The notes: generated by a model from the sequence alone, not told the origin. Positions 35,728 through 45,582 are shown, counted from the stretch's first letter. The stretch is DNA of 64,000 nucleotides from Dyadobacter fermentans (GCF_019924045.1 NZ_JAHXBN010000018.1:186001-250000), one strand, 5' to 3'. Program-made: numbers and translations.

Positions 35728-37506
35728 ATGAAGAAGTTCATGAAATATATAGCCGCTCTCTGCTGGATCGGCGGTTTGATAATGTTACAGGCCTGCCAGG
35801 ATGATTTCCTGGACAAACCTGTGCAAGGTGCATTGGGCGATGACGTACTCGCCAACGCGAAAGGCATCGACGGCCTGCTTACCGGAGCGTACGCTGCCCT
35901 CGACGGCCAGGGCGATTTCACGGGCGGCAGCGGCTGGGAATCACCACCCGACAACTGGGTGTACGGCGCCATTCCCGGCGGCGATGCGCACAAAGGCAGC
36001 GACGGCGGCGACCAGACGCCCATCAGCGCCATCGCCACGTTCAGTACCGGGGCCGACAATGGTTTTTTCAACAGCAAATGGAAGGCTTTGTACGAAGGCG
36101 TTTCGCGGGCTAACACCGTGCTGAAAGTGCTCGCTCTGGCTACCGACGTTTCGGCGGAGAATAAGACCAACATCGAAGCTCAGGCACGTTTCCTGCGGGC
36201 GCACTACTATTTCGAATTGAAGAAAATGTGGAACATGGTGCCCTGGATCGACGAAACCACCACCGACTTCAACCAGCCCAACGACAAGGACATCTGGCCG
36301 CTGATCGAAGCCGATTTCAAAGCGGCTTATGAGCAGCTGCCGGCCACGCAATCCCTCGTGGGAAGAGCCAACAAATGGGCTGCGGGGGCCTATTTGGGCA
36401 AAACCTATTTGTATCAGAAAAAATACGCCGACGCCGTAAAGGTTTTTACCGACGTGATTGCCAACGGCGTCACTACCAACGGTTTGAAATATGACCTCGT
36501 TTCGTTCAAGGATAACTTCGATGCGGCCACTAAAAACAATGCGGAGTCGGTGTTTGCGATACAAATGGTAGCCAACGACGGGACGCTGGATATTACCAAC
36601 GCCAATCAGGGCGGTATGCTCAACTTCCCTTACGGAACCGGGGCGCCGTTCAGCTGCTGCGGTTTTTTCCAGCCTACCCAAATGCTCGTAAACATGTACC
36701 GCACCGATGCCGGCGGGCTGCCCTACCTGACTGATTTCAACAGTCACGCCGTTAAGAACGACATGGGCATTGCCTCGGCTACCGCATTCACGCCCGATGC
36801 CGGCAACCTGGATCCGCGCCTCGACTGGACCGTCGGCCGCCGCGGCATCCCCTACCATGACTGGGGCATTTACCCGGGCATGAACTGGGTGCGCGACCAG
36901 CCCTACGGTGGGCCCTATGCACCGAAAAAGAACATTCACCGGCAGAAAACGCAGGACCTCTACGCCGACCTCAGCTCGTGGGCTCCGGGGAATGCGATCA
37001 ATGTGCTGGTGATCCGCTTCGCCGATGTGCTATTGCTGGCAGCCGAGGCCGAAGCTAATGGAGGAAGTCTCGCCAAAGCGGAAGAATATGTGAACAAAGT
37101 AAGAAGCCGCGCTGCGGACAAAACGGGCTGGCTGTACAAATACACCAACGATTCCAACCCGCTGGGCGGTTTCTCGGGCACTCCGGCCGCTAACTATGTG
37201 ATTAAGCCTTATCCTGCCGGCACGTTGGCGGCGAAGGGCAAGGACGGCGTACTCGACGCGATTTACTACGAACGCGGCATTGAGCTGGCTATGGAAGGTC
37301 ACCGCTTTTTCGACCTCGTGCGTTGGGGCAAGGCCAATACGGCCATTAACGCCTATTTCGGATACGAATCTAAAATCACCTCCGACCTCGCCGGCGGTAA
37401 ATATCTGGACGGTAAAAACAACTACTTCCCGATCCCGCAATATCAGATCGATATGAGCGTAGTGAACGGTGCGCCGTTGCTCAAACAGAACCCGGGATAT
37501 AACTAG
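35728..37506 (+). CDS. SusD/RagB-family outer-membrane lipoprotein (592 aa)
   Basis: Lipoprotein signal with lipobox LQAC (Cys23), then the SusD N-domain (FLDKPVQGALGDD ... GLLTGAYAALDG), the TPR helices (NIEAQARFLRAHYYFELKKM) and the C-terminal RagB part (EEYVNKVRSRA ... YERGIELAMEGHRFFDLVRW, ending LLKQNPGYN). It forms the lid of the SusC transporter and binds the glycan at the cell surface. No glycoside hydrolase follows in this unit. The gene ends in a strong bidirectional terminator. Confidence 0.94.
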   Translation: MKKFMKYIAALCWIGGLIMLQACQDDFLDKPVQGALGDDVLANAKGIDGLLTGAYAALDGQGDFTGGSGWESPPDNWVYGAIPGGDAHKGSDGGDQTPISAIATFSTGADNGFFNSKWKALYEGVSRANTVLKVLALATDVSAENKTNIEAQARFLRAHYYFELKKMWNMVPWIDETTTDFNQPNDKDIWPLIEADFKAAYEQLPATQSLVGRANKWAAGAYLGKTYLYQKKYADAVKVFTDVIANGVTTNGLKYDLVSFKDNFDAATKNNAESVFAIQMVANDGTLDITNANQGGMLNFPYGTGAPFSCCGFFQPTQMLVNMYRTDAGGLPYLTDFNSHAVKNDMGIASATAFTPDAGNLDPRLDWTVGRRGIPYHDWGIYPGMNWVRDQPYGGPYAPKKNIHRQKTQDLYADLSSWAPGNAINVLVIRFADVLLLAAEAEANGGSLAKAEEYVNKVRSRAADKTGWLYKYTNDSNPLGGFSGTPAANYVIKPYPAGTLAAKGKDGVLDAIYYERGIELAMEGHRFFDLVRWGKANTAINAYFGYESKITSDLAGGKYLDGKNNYFPIPQYQIDMSVVNGAPLLKQNPGYN

Positions 37507-37527
37507 AAGGGCCTCCCGGGAAACACC

Positions 37528-37574
37528 AAAATGCCGGGCAGTAACAGGTAAAATCTGTCACCGCCCGGCATTTT
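37528..37574. terminator. Bidirectional terminator between two convergent Sus units
   Basis: AAAATGCCGGGC (37528-37539) pairs exactly with GCCCGGCATTTT (37563-37574). The A/T tails on both sides make it active in both directions. An outer pair CCCGGGAAAC (37515-37524) / GTTTCCCGGG (37601-37610) surrounds it. It separates the SusD stop at 37506 (+) from the SusD stop at 37624 (-). Confidence 0.85.
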
Positions 37575-37623
37575 GATTAGTTCACGAAAAAGTAACTCCT
37601 GTTTCCCGGGAACGTTCAATCCG

Positions 37624-38994
37624 TTAATTATAACCCTGATTTTGCACCAGCTGCTTGTTCACGTCCATTTCACGCTGCGGAATGGGCATGATCAGCTTCG
37701 GAGAATTATAGGGCAAGGCACCCACATTCTGCCGGGTGCGTTTGAGGTCGTGCAGCGTATGTCCCTCGAATGCCAGCTCCAAATGCCGCTCTTTCAGCAC
37801 AGACTCGATCGTAGCCGCGGTAGCCGCTTTCAGGCCGGCCCGGGTGCGGATCAGGTTCAGGTCGGCCAGCGGTGTGGCGCCTGTCTGACTATTGAGCCGC
37901 AGGTTTGCTTCTGCACGGGTCAGGTACATTTCCGCGAGGCGGAATTGCAGCACATTACCGAATTTGTCGAGGTGTTTCCGGGTAAATGTGTTGTTGGTAG
38001 TCACAAAAAATGCACCCCGTTGATCACCGGCTTCGTATAGGCCCCGGTGCTTCGCTAGTACCCGGATATCCCCACGGCCCGCAGTTCCGGGGATCGCCGA
38101 GATAGTGGTTCCGAAGAAGGTATTCATGTCATTGGTACCGTCCTGCTGGGTGACGATCATCGAGAAAATGTACTCTTCCGGATTAGCCCCACCATTGTCA
38201 AGAAATGTAAAAAAGAGCGATTCGAATGTTGGATTAAGCGAGAATGCGTCCGATGTAATCACCTCGTTGGCTTCATCGCGCGCAGCCGCGTAGTTGCCCT
38301 GCATCAGGTACACGCGCGAGAGCTGTGCCGCCGCCGCATATTTGGTTGCGTAAATGGTATTGCTTTCAGGCAACAGCGATTTGGCTTTGGTAAGGTCTTC
38401 CAATACCTGCGCATACACTTCCGCTACGGGGTTCCGGGGGATTTTATCGGCATCGGTAACTCCGCGTGTAGGCTTCAATACCAAAGGAACGCCGGGATTC
38501 GAAGCATTATCGCCGTCGCCCCATGTTTTGGCATACAACCTTACCAGGTCAAAGTAGATCGACCCGCGGATAAACCTAGCTTCACCCTCAATGCGGGCAC
38601 GCTTGTCTTCCTCGACAATATCGAGCGCCGAAAGCACATTGTTGCAACGATTGATCGCAACATACGAATCGCGCCAGGTGGAGGTGGCCGTCACGTTGTT
38701 GGTCGTCATCTCCTTATTGTACATTTCGAGCAGGTTCTGAAACGTACCGCCGAAGCCCAGCTCGTCGGAATTGCCGAGCAGTTCGGATGCATATTGGAAT
38801 GCACCTCCGTACACATCCACATCCTGCAAGCCGTCGTAACACCCGATGAGCGTCACCTCAACATCCCGGGAAGTACCCAGGGCCACATTTTCGTCGATAC
38901 TTTGGGTCGGCTGCACGTCCAGCCGGTTGTCGCAGCCGGTAGCCATCAGCATGGCTGACAGCAAGGCCGGTATGATATATCTGTTCTTTTTCAT
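37624..38994 (-). CDS. SusD/RagB-family outer-membrane lipoprotein (456 aa)
   Basis: Lipobox ATGC (Cys21) after MKKNRYIIPALLSAMLM, then NRLDVQPTQSIDENVAL, the helical region EGEARFIRGSIYFDLVRLYA and the C-terminal RagB portion (MYLTRAEANLRL ... LNLIRTRAGLKA ... LELAFEGHTLHDLKR, ending QLVQNQGYN). It is shorter than the other two SusD proteins in the window (456 versus 592 and 638), which suggests a different ligand. It lies 15 bp after the SusC gene and forms a pair with it. No CAZyme accompanies the pair. Confidence 0.93.
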   Translation of the reverse strand: MKKNRYIIPALLSAMLMATGCDNRLDVQPTQSIDENVALGTSRDVEVTLIGCYDGLQDVDVYGGAFQYASELLGNSDELGFGGTFQNLLEMYNKEMTTNNVTATSTWRDSYVAINRCNNVLSALDIVEEDKRARIEGEARFIRGSIYFDLVRLYAKTWGDGDNASNPGVPLVLKPTRGVTDADKIPRNPVAEVYAQVLEDLTKAKSLLPESNTIYATKYAAAAQLSRVYLMQGNYAAARDEANEVITSDAFSLNPTFESLFFTFLDNGGANPEEYIFSMIVTQQDGTNDMNTFFGTTISAIPGTAGRGDIRVLAKHRGLYEAGDQRGAFFVTTNNTFTRKHLDKFGNVLQFRLAEMYLTRAEANLRLNSQTGATPLADLNLIRTRAGLKAATAATIESVLKERHLELAFEGHTLHDLKRTRQNVGALPYNSPKLIMPIPQREMDVNKQLVQNQGYN

Positions 38995-39009
38995 GATGAG
39001 AATGCAATG

Positions 39010-42000
39010 TTAAAATCCGACATTGATACCAACCAGCAATGTGCGCGGCTGAGGAGCGGTGTAAAAGTCGTTACCCAGCGCGAACTTGCTGTCCTTCTCG
39101 CTCAGGTCATCGGTGTTAACTTCCGGATCCCAGCCTTTGTAGTTGGTGAAAGTAGCCAGGTTGAGTGCCGAAACATACACCCGCACTTTTTCCATTTTAA
39201 TGCGGCGCACCAGTTCGGCAGGCAGGTTATAACCCAGCGTGATTGACCGCAGCCGGAGGTACGAGCCATTAAAAATGTAGCGCGTGGATGCCTGATTGCC
39301 ATTACCCCGGTAGAAACGCGCCTCTGGAACGTCGGTATCCGGGTTCTCGGGCGTCCAGGCATTCAGCTGATCGGCCGTCTGGTTGTCTTCGTAGATCCCG
39401 TTCGCCGACGAGTACTGCCCTACCCCGTAGAAGTTGATCTTGTTGCCGGAGACCCCGTTAAAAAACACGCTCAAATCGATCCCTTTGTAGGAAAACGTGT
39501 TGGTGATACCACCTACAAACTTGGGGTTCGGATTGCCGGCCACTACCCGCTGCGCACTGTTGTAGCCGCTATTGGTAACCGTGGACCTGTCGACCGTCCC
39601 GTCGGGGTTCGGTGTATTTTTGTAGAACAATGCATTCCCGTTCGCGCGGTCCACACCAGCGTACTCGACGGTATAAAACACACCCACAGGCTGGCCTTCC
39701 ATCACACGGCTCATGCTGCGGATACCGCCTTCGATTACCTGGCCCTGTATGTCGGTTACCTTGTTCTTGTTGTTGGCCAGGTTCAGCGAGGTTGTCCAGC
39801 GGAAAGCGCCCACGGTATTTTGCGTATTCAATACAAATTCAAACCCTTTGTTTTCCAACTTGCCTACGTTGGCATACTGAACCGAAAAACCCGAGGTCGC
39901 CGGCACATTCACTTCGAGGAGCAATCCGTTCGTCTTTTTGACATAATAGTCGATCTCTCCGTTGATCCGGTTGTTGAACAAACCGAAATCGACGCCGAAA
40001 TCGGCCTGGCGGGTCGTCTCCCATTTCAGGTTCGGGTTGCCGATCTGCGACGGGCGCTGCCCGGCTGATCCCGCATAGCCGGCATCCCCGGCAAAGAGTC
40101 CCAGCTGCGGAAAATCCCCGATCTCGGAGTTCCCCGTCGAGCCGTAGCTGCCGCGCAATTTCAGGAAGCTGAGCACACTGTTGTTTTTGAGAAAACCCTC
40201 CTCAGTAACCACCCAGCCCAATGAAGCCGACGGGAAGAAACCATAACGCGAATTGACCCCGAAACGCGATGAACCATCGATCCGCGCACTCGCCGACAAC
40301 AGGTATTTGTCGGCAAACTTGTAGTTCATCCGCAGGAAATAGGACAAGAAACGGAAATTGGTTTCCGAAGTACTTCCATCCGATTTGGTCGCCGCACTCG
40401 CGATCTTTTTATACGAGTCGGACGGGAACTGCGTGCCTTCCACGAAGCTCAGTTTCCGTTGCGATTGCTGGTACGACATCCCCAACGTAGCCCCGATGCC
40501 GTGCAGGCCGAGCGTTTTGTCATAGGAGAAGAAGTTGTTGGTATTGTAGTTGGTCACAAATGTGGCATAGTTATTACCCAAGCCGCTGCTGGCCGTGCTC
40601 ACATTCCGCACATTCTGGCTTTGGTAATACCCTTCCTCATTCTGGTTCAGAAGGTCGATACCCAGTTCGCTGCGGAATTTCAGTTCCGGCAGGATGTTGA
40701 TCTGGGCATAGGCATTGGTCAGGTTACGGAACGAAGTCGCTTCGAATTTCGCGTAGTTGATCGAGATCATCGGGTTGAAGTAGAGCGGCACATTCACATC
40801 GCCGGGAGGTGTCCCGGTGGGCAGCCCCGTTTTAGGATCGGTGAAAGGCGTCAGCGGGGTCAATGCAGCCATTTGCAGCGGGTTGGAGAATGCATTATCC
40901 CCCGGCAAGCGGCGATTTACCGTACGCGCCAGGCCCATCGACAATCCCACCTGCAACCATTTGTAAGCCTGGTGATCGAGATTCATCCGCCCGGAAATGC
41001 GTTCGAGCTTATTCCCTACCAATGTACCGGTCTGATCCAGGTATTGCCCCGAGAGGAAAAACTTCGTCTTCTCACTTCCGCCGTTGACTTGCAGGTCGAG
41101 CTGCTGCATCGGACCTTTCTGGAATGCCTGGTCCTGCCAGGAATAGTTTTGCTGCTGAGGCGTGTTGTAAATGCCCAGGCTGTAATATTCGAGGAAGCCA
41201 CCCGGCCCGAGCATGTATTGGGTGTAAGAATCGGGATCCTGGGTATCGGTACCGTCTATACGGTCGCGGTTATTGGCCGCCATCGTATAGAACTTCACAT
41301 ATTCATCCGCATTGAGAAACTTCACACGCCGCGTCGCTTCAGAGGAGCCCAGCTGGTAGTTCAGGCTCACGTTGGTTTTTCCGGCCTTTCCGCGTTTGGT
41401 CGTGATCAGCACGACGCCATTAGCCGCGCGAGAACCGTAAATAGCCCCCGCAGAGGCATCTTTAAGGATTTCGATGGATTCGATGTCGTTGGAGTTGATG
41501 TCCGACAACGGGTTGGTAGATCCGCCATTGTTGCTCAGATCTGCCGTGGTAACGGGCATTCCATCGACCACGTACAACGGCTGGCTGCTGGCGCTAATGG
41601 AAGAATTGCCCCGCACGCGCACGTTGATCGCCTGCCCGAGCTTGCCCGTGCCGCTGTTGACATACACCCCGGCTGCCCTTCCCTGAATGGCCGCATCCAC
41701 GCTCGTGACGGGCATATTCTGAATTTCGGTGCCTTTCACCTGGGCGATATTGCCGGTAACGTCGCGCTTGATCTGCGAACCATAGCCGGTTACGACCACT
41801 TCGCTGAGGCTCCGGACATCGCTTGAAAGTTTGACATCGATGGTACTCTGGTTGGCCACGGTAATTTCCTGGGCTACCATTCCCACAAAACTGAATACCA
41901 GCACGGAATTAGACGACGGTACGTCGATGGCATAGACGCCCTCCGCATCAGTCTGGGTCCCGACGTTGGTGCCTTTGAGCTGCACCGAAGCGCCCGGCAA

Positions 42001-42114
42001 CGGTGAGGCGTCATCACTGGTAGTTACCTTGCCGGTAATCCTGACGCCCTGTGCCACCACAGGGAGCCAGCAAGCCAGCCATGCCAGAAGCATTAGCGGA
42101 AAAATTCTTCTCAT
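39010..42114 (-). CDS. SusC-family TonB-dependent outer-membrane transporter without STN domain (1034 aa)
   Basis: Signal peptide (MRRIFPLMLLAWLACWLPVVA), CarboxypepD_reg-like domain (VRITGKVTTSDDASPLPGAS), plug (LSEVVVTGYGSQIKRDVTGN ... PLYVVDGMPVTT ... GSRAANGVVLITTKRGK) and a C-terminal barrel ending RTLLVGINVGF. Unlike the two 1185-residue SusC proteins in this window it lacks an STN domain, and no sigma/FecR genes adjoin it. It is therefore not wired to a FecR system and must be controlled in another way; a canonical promoter with an inverted repeat lies upstream. Confidence 0.94.
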   Translation of the reverse strand: MRRIFPLMLLAWLACWLPVVAQGVRITGKVTTSDDASPLPGASVQLKGTNVGTQTDAEGVYAIDVPSSNSVLVFSFVGMVAQEITVANQSTIDVKLSSDVRSLSEVVVTGYGSQIKRDVTGNIAQVKGTEIQNMPVTSVDAAIQGRAAGVYVNSGTGKLGQAINVRVRGNSSISASSQPLYVVDGMPVTTADLSNNGGSTNPLSDINSNDIESIEILKDASAGAIYGSRAANGVVLITTKRGKAGKTNVSLNYQLGSSEATRRVKFLNADEYVKFYTMAANNRDRIDGTDTQDPDSYTQYMLGPGGFLEYYSLGIYNTPQQQNYSWQDQAFQKGPMQQLDLQVNGGSEKTKFFLSGQYLDQTGTLVGNKLERISGRMNLDHQAYKWLQVGLSMGLARTVNRRLPGDNAFSNPLQMAALTPLTPFTDPKTGLPTGTPPGDVNVPLYFNPMISINYAKFEATSFRNLTNAYAQINILPELKFRSELGIDLLNQNEEGYYQSQNVRNVSTASSGLGNNYATFVTNYNTNNFFSYDKTLGLHGIGATLGMSYQQSQRKLSFVEGTQFPSDSYKKIASAATKSDGSTSETNFRFLSYFLRMNYKFADKYLLSASARIDGSSRFGVNSRYGFFPSASLGWVVTEEGFLKNNSVLSFLKLRGSYGSTGNSEIGDFPQLGLFAGDAGYAGSAGQRPSQIGNPNLKWETTRQADFGVDFGLFNNRINGEIDYYVKKTNGLLLEVNVPATSGFSVQYANVGKLENKGFEFVLNTQNTVGAFRWTTSLNLANNKNKVTDIQGQVIEGGIRSMSRVMEGQPVGVFYTVEYAGVDRANGNALFYKNTPNPDGTVDRSTVTNSGYNSAQRVVAGNPNPKFVGGITNTFSYKGIDLSVFFNGVSGNKINFYGVGQYSSANGIYEDNQTADQLNAWTPENPDTDVPEARFYRGNGNQASTRYIFNGSYLRLRSITLGYNLPAELVRRIKMEKVRVYVSALNLATFTNYKGWDPEVNTDDLSEKDSKFALGNDFYTAPQPRTLLVGINVGF

Positions 42115-42125
42115 AACAAGTTAGG

Positions 42126-42181
42126 TTTGGTTATTTTTGGTTACTACAAACAAATATATTGTCATAGATGAAATAACCAAA
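42126..42181 (-). promoter_or_regulatory. Promoter of the STN-less SusC/SusD pair with flanking inverted repeat
   Basis: On the minus strand: -33 TTG (42180-42178), 19-bp spacer, -7 TATATTTG (42158-42151), 36 bp before the SusC ATG. A perfect 11-bp inverted repeat TTTGGTTATTT (42126-42136) / AAATAACCAAA (42171-42181) brackets the promoter; the distal arm covers the -33 TTG. Another TTTGGTTA half lies at 42136-42143. This looks like an operator for an unidentified regulator. Confidence 0.75.
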
Positions 42182-42261
42182 TTTTGTTATGATATTATTG
42201 AATTTTTGTTGTTGTTTATTTTGTTATTATGTCTAGAAAAAATATAATATTTTGGGGCGTA

Positions 42262-42900
42262 TTATATTTCAAAAATTCCGTCCAGCTCCACCACATGTAC
42301 TCCGTCCGCACAAACCTTCGGCACTTTCGCGAGCTTTTCCGCCAATATTTCCGTAGGCATGGGACGAAACTTTCGAATAATCCCGAGCTTATTCAGGAGG
42401 CCTATCACAGAAGCGCTGATCTTTTCGCCCAGGCGGTCGGTGTCTTTGCGGAGCAACAGGCCGGGCTTGAAAATAATCAGCTTTTCAAAGCCGAGGCCTT
42501 TCATCTTTTCTTCCAGTTCACCTTTCATTTTGGAATAAAACACCTTGCTATGCGGCGAAGCGCCATACGACGACAGCAGCACCATCTGCCGGACACCGTT
42601 CCGTTTGGCAATCCGGGCAAATTCCAGCGGGATTTCATAATCGATATGCCACTGTTTCTCCTTGGAACCGGCTGTTTTTAATGTTGTTCCAAGGCAGGAA
42701 AACCAGACATCCCCATTGATCTGCCCTTCTATCGGTTCCATTTTATCAAAATCGGTGAGGACTTCGGTAAGTTTGGGATGATGGATGCCACTGGTACGGC
42801 GTACAAATGTCACTACCCCGGTATAATCCGGATCCCGCAGCAAGGTATTTACCAGGTCTTTACCCGTGGCGCCGGTAGCGCCGATAATCAAAGCTCTCAT
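42262..42900 (-). CDS. NAD(P)-binding atypical SDR / oxidoreductase (212 aa)
   Basis: Rossmann start MRALIIGATGATGKDLVNTL (GxxGxxG), then SSYGAS and the YSKMKGELEEKM motif that matches atypical short-chain dehydrogenases of the HTATIP2/YraR type. It is cytoplasmic; the substrate is not known. It lies 39 bp after the second YeeE/YedE gene, in the same direction, so it may be the last gene of the sulfur operon. No terminator is evident between them. Confidence 0.87.
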   Translation of the reverse strand: MRALIIGATGATGKDLVNTLLRDPDYTGVVTFVRRTSGIHHPKLTEVLTDFDKMEPIEGQINGDVWFSCLGTTLKTAGSKEKQWHIDYEIPLEFARIAKRNGVRQMVLLSSYGASPHSKVFYSKMKGELEEKMKGLGFEKLIIFKPGLLLRKDTDRLGEKISASVIGLLNKLGIIRKFRPMPTEILAEKLAKVPKVCADGVHVVELDGIFEI

Positions 42901-42939
42901 AGCGACTTGTTGGTTACACGGGTAAATTTAAATGATTAA

Positions 42940-43443
42940 TCAATGCGGCAACCAGTCGCGAAAACGGCCATACACCCAGGTACCGGCCACTGCGCTGGCC
43001 AGTACCACCGCCACTACGCTTGCCCCGGTTCCCACCTGTGCGAACAGTGGCCCGGGACAAGCCCCGGTAAGCGCCCACCCAAGCCCGAACAAAAGCCCGC
43101 CGTACACCTGGCCTTTGTTGAATTTCTTCGGCGCAAATGTGATCGGCTCGCCGTAGATCGTATTAATGCGAAACCGCCTGATGAGCCAAACCGAGATGAT
43201 GCCCGTCGCTACCGCCGAGCCGATAATGCCATACATGTGAAACGATTGCAGCCGGAACATTTCCTGAATGCGAAACCAGCTGATCACTTCCGCCTTGACG
43301 AACCCGATGCCGAACAGCACGCCGACCATCAGGTATTTAAAATTATGGTACCATTTGTGCTGCAAATGCGACTCGTTGATACAGATCGTATCCTGCGACC
43401 GGGCCTCAAACCCGGCGGGATTATCAATGAAGGGAGACTGCAT
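42940..43443 (-). CDS. YeeE/YedE-family membrane protein, DUF6691-like (167 aa)
   Basis: Four membrane helices with the repeated motif of the family: YLMVGVLFGIGFVKAEVISW and YGGLLFGLGWALTGACPGPL, the second carrying the conserved Cys in GACPGP. It is the short partner of the gene directly upstream (3 bp between stop and start). Together they resemble split YeeE/YedE transporters, for which thiosulfate uptake is the described activity; the actual sulfur species here is not proven. The first ~35 residues are a polar cytoplasmic stretch. Confidence 0.88.
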   Translation of the reverse strand: MQSPFIDNPAGFEARSQDTICINESHLQHKWYHNFKYLMVGVLFGIGFVKAEVISWFRIQEMFRLQSFHMYGIIGSAVATGIISVWLIRRFRINTIYGEPITFAPKKFNKGQVYGGLLFGLGWALTGACPGPLFAQVGTGASVVAVVLASAVAGTWVYGRFRDWLPH

Positions 43444-43446
43444 GGA

Positions 43447-44010
43447 CTAGTTGTTTAAAATAAGGGGTAAAATAAAATTGGCCATCAGAAAGCCACCGGC
43501 CATGAAGCAGATTGTCGCCACCAGCGACGGCCATTGCAGGGTGCTCAGCCCCATGATCGAATGCCCGCTCGTACAGCCGCCCGCATAGCGCGAGCCAAAT
43601 CCGACGAGAAAGCCGCCGCCGACCATCATAATCAATCCGCGGGCTGTGAGCAGGCTGTCCCACGAATAGAGCTGCACGGGCACCAGTCCCGAAAAGTCGT
43701 TGATGCCATAAGTCGCGAGTTCCTCCACCAGCCGCGGATCGACTTGAATCGCCGCGGGATTTGCCAAAAAGCTGGCTGCCAGCACACCGCCTAAAACGAT
43801 ACCCGCCACAAAAAACAGGTTCCAGATTTCCCTTTTGTAATCATATTGAAAGAATGGCACATTGCCCGGAAAGCAGCTCGCACAGATATGCCTCAAATTG
43901 GCCGAAATACCGAATTGTTTATTGCCTAAAATCAGCAGGGCGGGCACCGTAAGGCCGATCAGCGGACCCGCCACATACCACGGCCAGGGTTGTTTAATCA
44001 ATTCCAGCAT
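43447..44010 (-). CDS. YeeE/YedE-family sulfur transporter subunit (187 aa)
   Basis: Membrane protein with YeeE/YedE signatures: [35 protein letters not shown] (Cys-containing), and [20 protein letters not shown] with the conserved Cys of the GGCTSGH motif. These Cys residues are thought to relay thiosulfate through the membrane. The gene begins 2 bp after the stop of the MBL-rhodanese gene and is followed after 3 bp by the second, shorter subunit, so translation is tightly coupled. Likely role: sulfur import or return of thiosulfate to the cell. Confidence 0.9.
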   Translation of the reverse strand: MLELIKQPWPWYVAGPLIGLTVPALLILGNKQFGISANLRHICASCFPGNVPFFQYDYKREIWNLFFVAGIVLGGVLAASFLANPAAIQVDPRLVEELATYGINDFSGLVPVQLYSWDSLLTARGLIMMVGGGFLVGFGSRYAGGCTSGHSIMGLSTLQWPSLVATICFMAGGFLMANFILPLILNN

Positions 44011-44012
44011 CC

Positions 44013-45494
44013 TTATTTCGTCCCCCCGTTTAGTGCCTTTAATACCTGGCCGCTGCCAGCACCGTTGTCAGCCGCGGCCGCCTGCGTGGTAGGGCATACA
44101 TAGTCCGTGACGCTCACACTCCCCGACTCGCTGATCGCCTTAAAACCTCCCGCGACGTCGATCAGCTTGTGGTAGCCGCGCGCCCGGAGAATCGAGTTGA
44201 AGATCATCGACCGGTAACCTCCAGCGCAGTGCACGAGGTAGGTTTTGTTACTGTCAATCTCTCCCAAATGCTCGTTCAGGTAATCCAAAGGCAGGTTTTC
44301 CGCTCCTTCCACGTGCTCTGCCAGGTATTCGCTGCGCTTCCTCACATCCAGGATATGCCAGTCGGGATGGGCGTTCAGCAGGGCTGGCAATTCGCTGGCC
44401 TCCACCGAAGGAATGCTGTCTGTTTCTTTTCCGGCCTCTTCCCAGGCCTGAAAACCGCCTGCTAAATGTCCGATGGCATTGTCATAACCAACCCGCGCCA
44501 GCCGCGTAACCACCTCTTCCTCCCGGCCCGGCTCGGTCACGAGCAGGATCGGCTGCCGGATATCTTCAATGAGGGCGCCCACCCAGGGAGCGAAGCTGCC
44601 GTCGATGCCGATGTTGATGGAGTTAGGAATAAAACCTTTGGCAAATACCTGCGCCGCACGAGTGTCCAGGACGAGCGCGCCCGTTTCGTTGGCCGCCACC
44701 TCGAATGCGCCGGCCGTGAGGGCCTGCATTCCCCGGTTCAGCACGTCGTCAATGCGCTCATATCCCTGGATATTCATCATCACATTGGCCGGGAAATAGG
44801 CAGGCGGCGGTGTCAGGCCGTCGGTTACCTTTTGGATGAATGTTTGTTTATCCATAGGCTGCAAAGCGTAGTTAGTAGCTTTTTGGTGCCCCAAACTATC
44901 CGTGGTTTCCTTGCTCATATTCTTGCCGCAAGCCGAACCAGCCCCGTGCGCCGGGTAGACTATGATATCATCGGACAATGGCAGGATCTTGTCGTGAAGT
45001 GAATCGTAGAGCATGCCCGCAAGCTTGTCCTGCGTCAGATCGCGGGCGACCTTCTGCGCAAGGTCGGGCCGGCCAACATCGCCGATAAACAGCGTGTCGC
45101 CGGTAAAGAGCCCCACCTGACGTCCGGTTTCGTCGGATACCAGGTAACAGGTGCTTTCCAGCGTATGGCCCGGGGTGTGGATCACCTCGATGGAAATCCT
45201 GCCCAGCCGGAGCACTTCACGATCCTCCGCAATATGTGCATTGAAACCCGGATTGGCCGTGGGGCCATACACGATCGTTGCGCCCGTCTTTTCGGCGAGG
45301 TCCACATGCCCGCTCACAAAGTCGGCATGGAAATGCGTTTCCAGCACATACTTTATTTTCGCTCCATTCTTTTCCACGCGGGCAAGATAAGGGCCTGTTT
45401 CCCGGAGCGGATCGATGACAGCCGCCTCGCCGTCGCTTTCAATATAATAAGCTCCCTGCGCCAGGCAGCCTGTGTAGATTTGTTCGATTTTCAT
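44013..45494 (-). CDS. MBL-fold persulfide dioxygenase-like protein fused to two rhodanese domains (493 aa)
   Basis: N-terminal metallo-beta-lactamase fold of the ETHE1/persulfide dioxygenase type: [11 protein letters not shown] (H54, H56, D58), H110 in HTPGH and D133 in FTGDTLF. Then two rhodanese domains: the first ([20 protein letters not shown]) has VTEPGREEE where the active Cys would be, so it is probably inactive; the second ([15 protein letters not shown]) has C423 in VHCAGGYRS. The plan is that of CstB-like enzymes, which oxidise persulfide and give thiosulfate. It is cytoplasmic. It lies downstream of TauE and is preceded by its own TGTGAC operator (45567-45582), so it may have an additional promoter. 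Confidence 0.9.
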   Translation of the reverse strand: MKIEQIYTGCLAQGAYYIESDGEAAVIDPLRETGPYLARVEKNGAKIKYVLETHFHADFVSGHVDLAEKTGATIVYGPTANPGFNAHIAEDREVLRLGRISIEVIHTPGHTLESTCYLVSDETGRQVGLFTGDTLFIGDVGRPDLAQKVARDLTQDKLAGMLYDSLHDKILPLSDDIIVYPAHGAGSACGKNMSKETTDSLGHQKATNYALQPMDKQTFIQKVTDGLTPPPAYFPANVMMNIQGYERIDDVLNRGMQALTAGAFEVAANETGALVLDTRAAQVFAKGFIPNSINIGIDGSFAPWVGALIEDIRQPILLVTEPGREEEVVTRLARVGYDNAIGHLAGGFQAWEEAGKETDSIPSVEASELPALLNAHPDWHILDVRKRSEYLAEHVEGAENLPLDYLNEHLGEIDSNKTYLVHCAGGYRSMIFNSILRARGYHKLIDVAGGFKAISESGSVSVTDYVCPTTQAAAADNGAGSGQVLKALNGGTK

Positions 45495-45532
45495 TTTCTG
45501 TTAACTGTTTTGAGTGATAGGTAGGAGAACCG

Positions 45533-45582
45533 TGTGACAAAGTTCGCAAGGCGGCCGGCCATTGTCTGTGACCTTTGTCACA
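45533..45582 (-). promoter_or_regulatory. Crp/Fnr-type operators upstream of the MBL-rhodanese gene
   Basis: TGTGAC-CTTT-GTCACA (45567-45582) is a perfect 6-bp dyad with a 4-bp spacer. A weaker one-sided copy TGTGAC-AAAG-TTCGCA lies at 45533-45548, 39 bp before the ATG. The dyad has the same sequence logic as the sites at 46450 and 47185. Confidence 0.8.

Noticed and set aside
40459..41826. Plus-strand open frame of 455 codons opposite the STN-less SusC gene
   Set aside because: Shadow of a clear SusC coding sequence; low-complexity Arg/His/Ile composition and no known motif.
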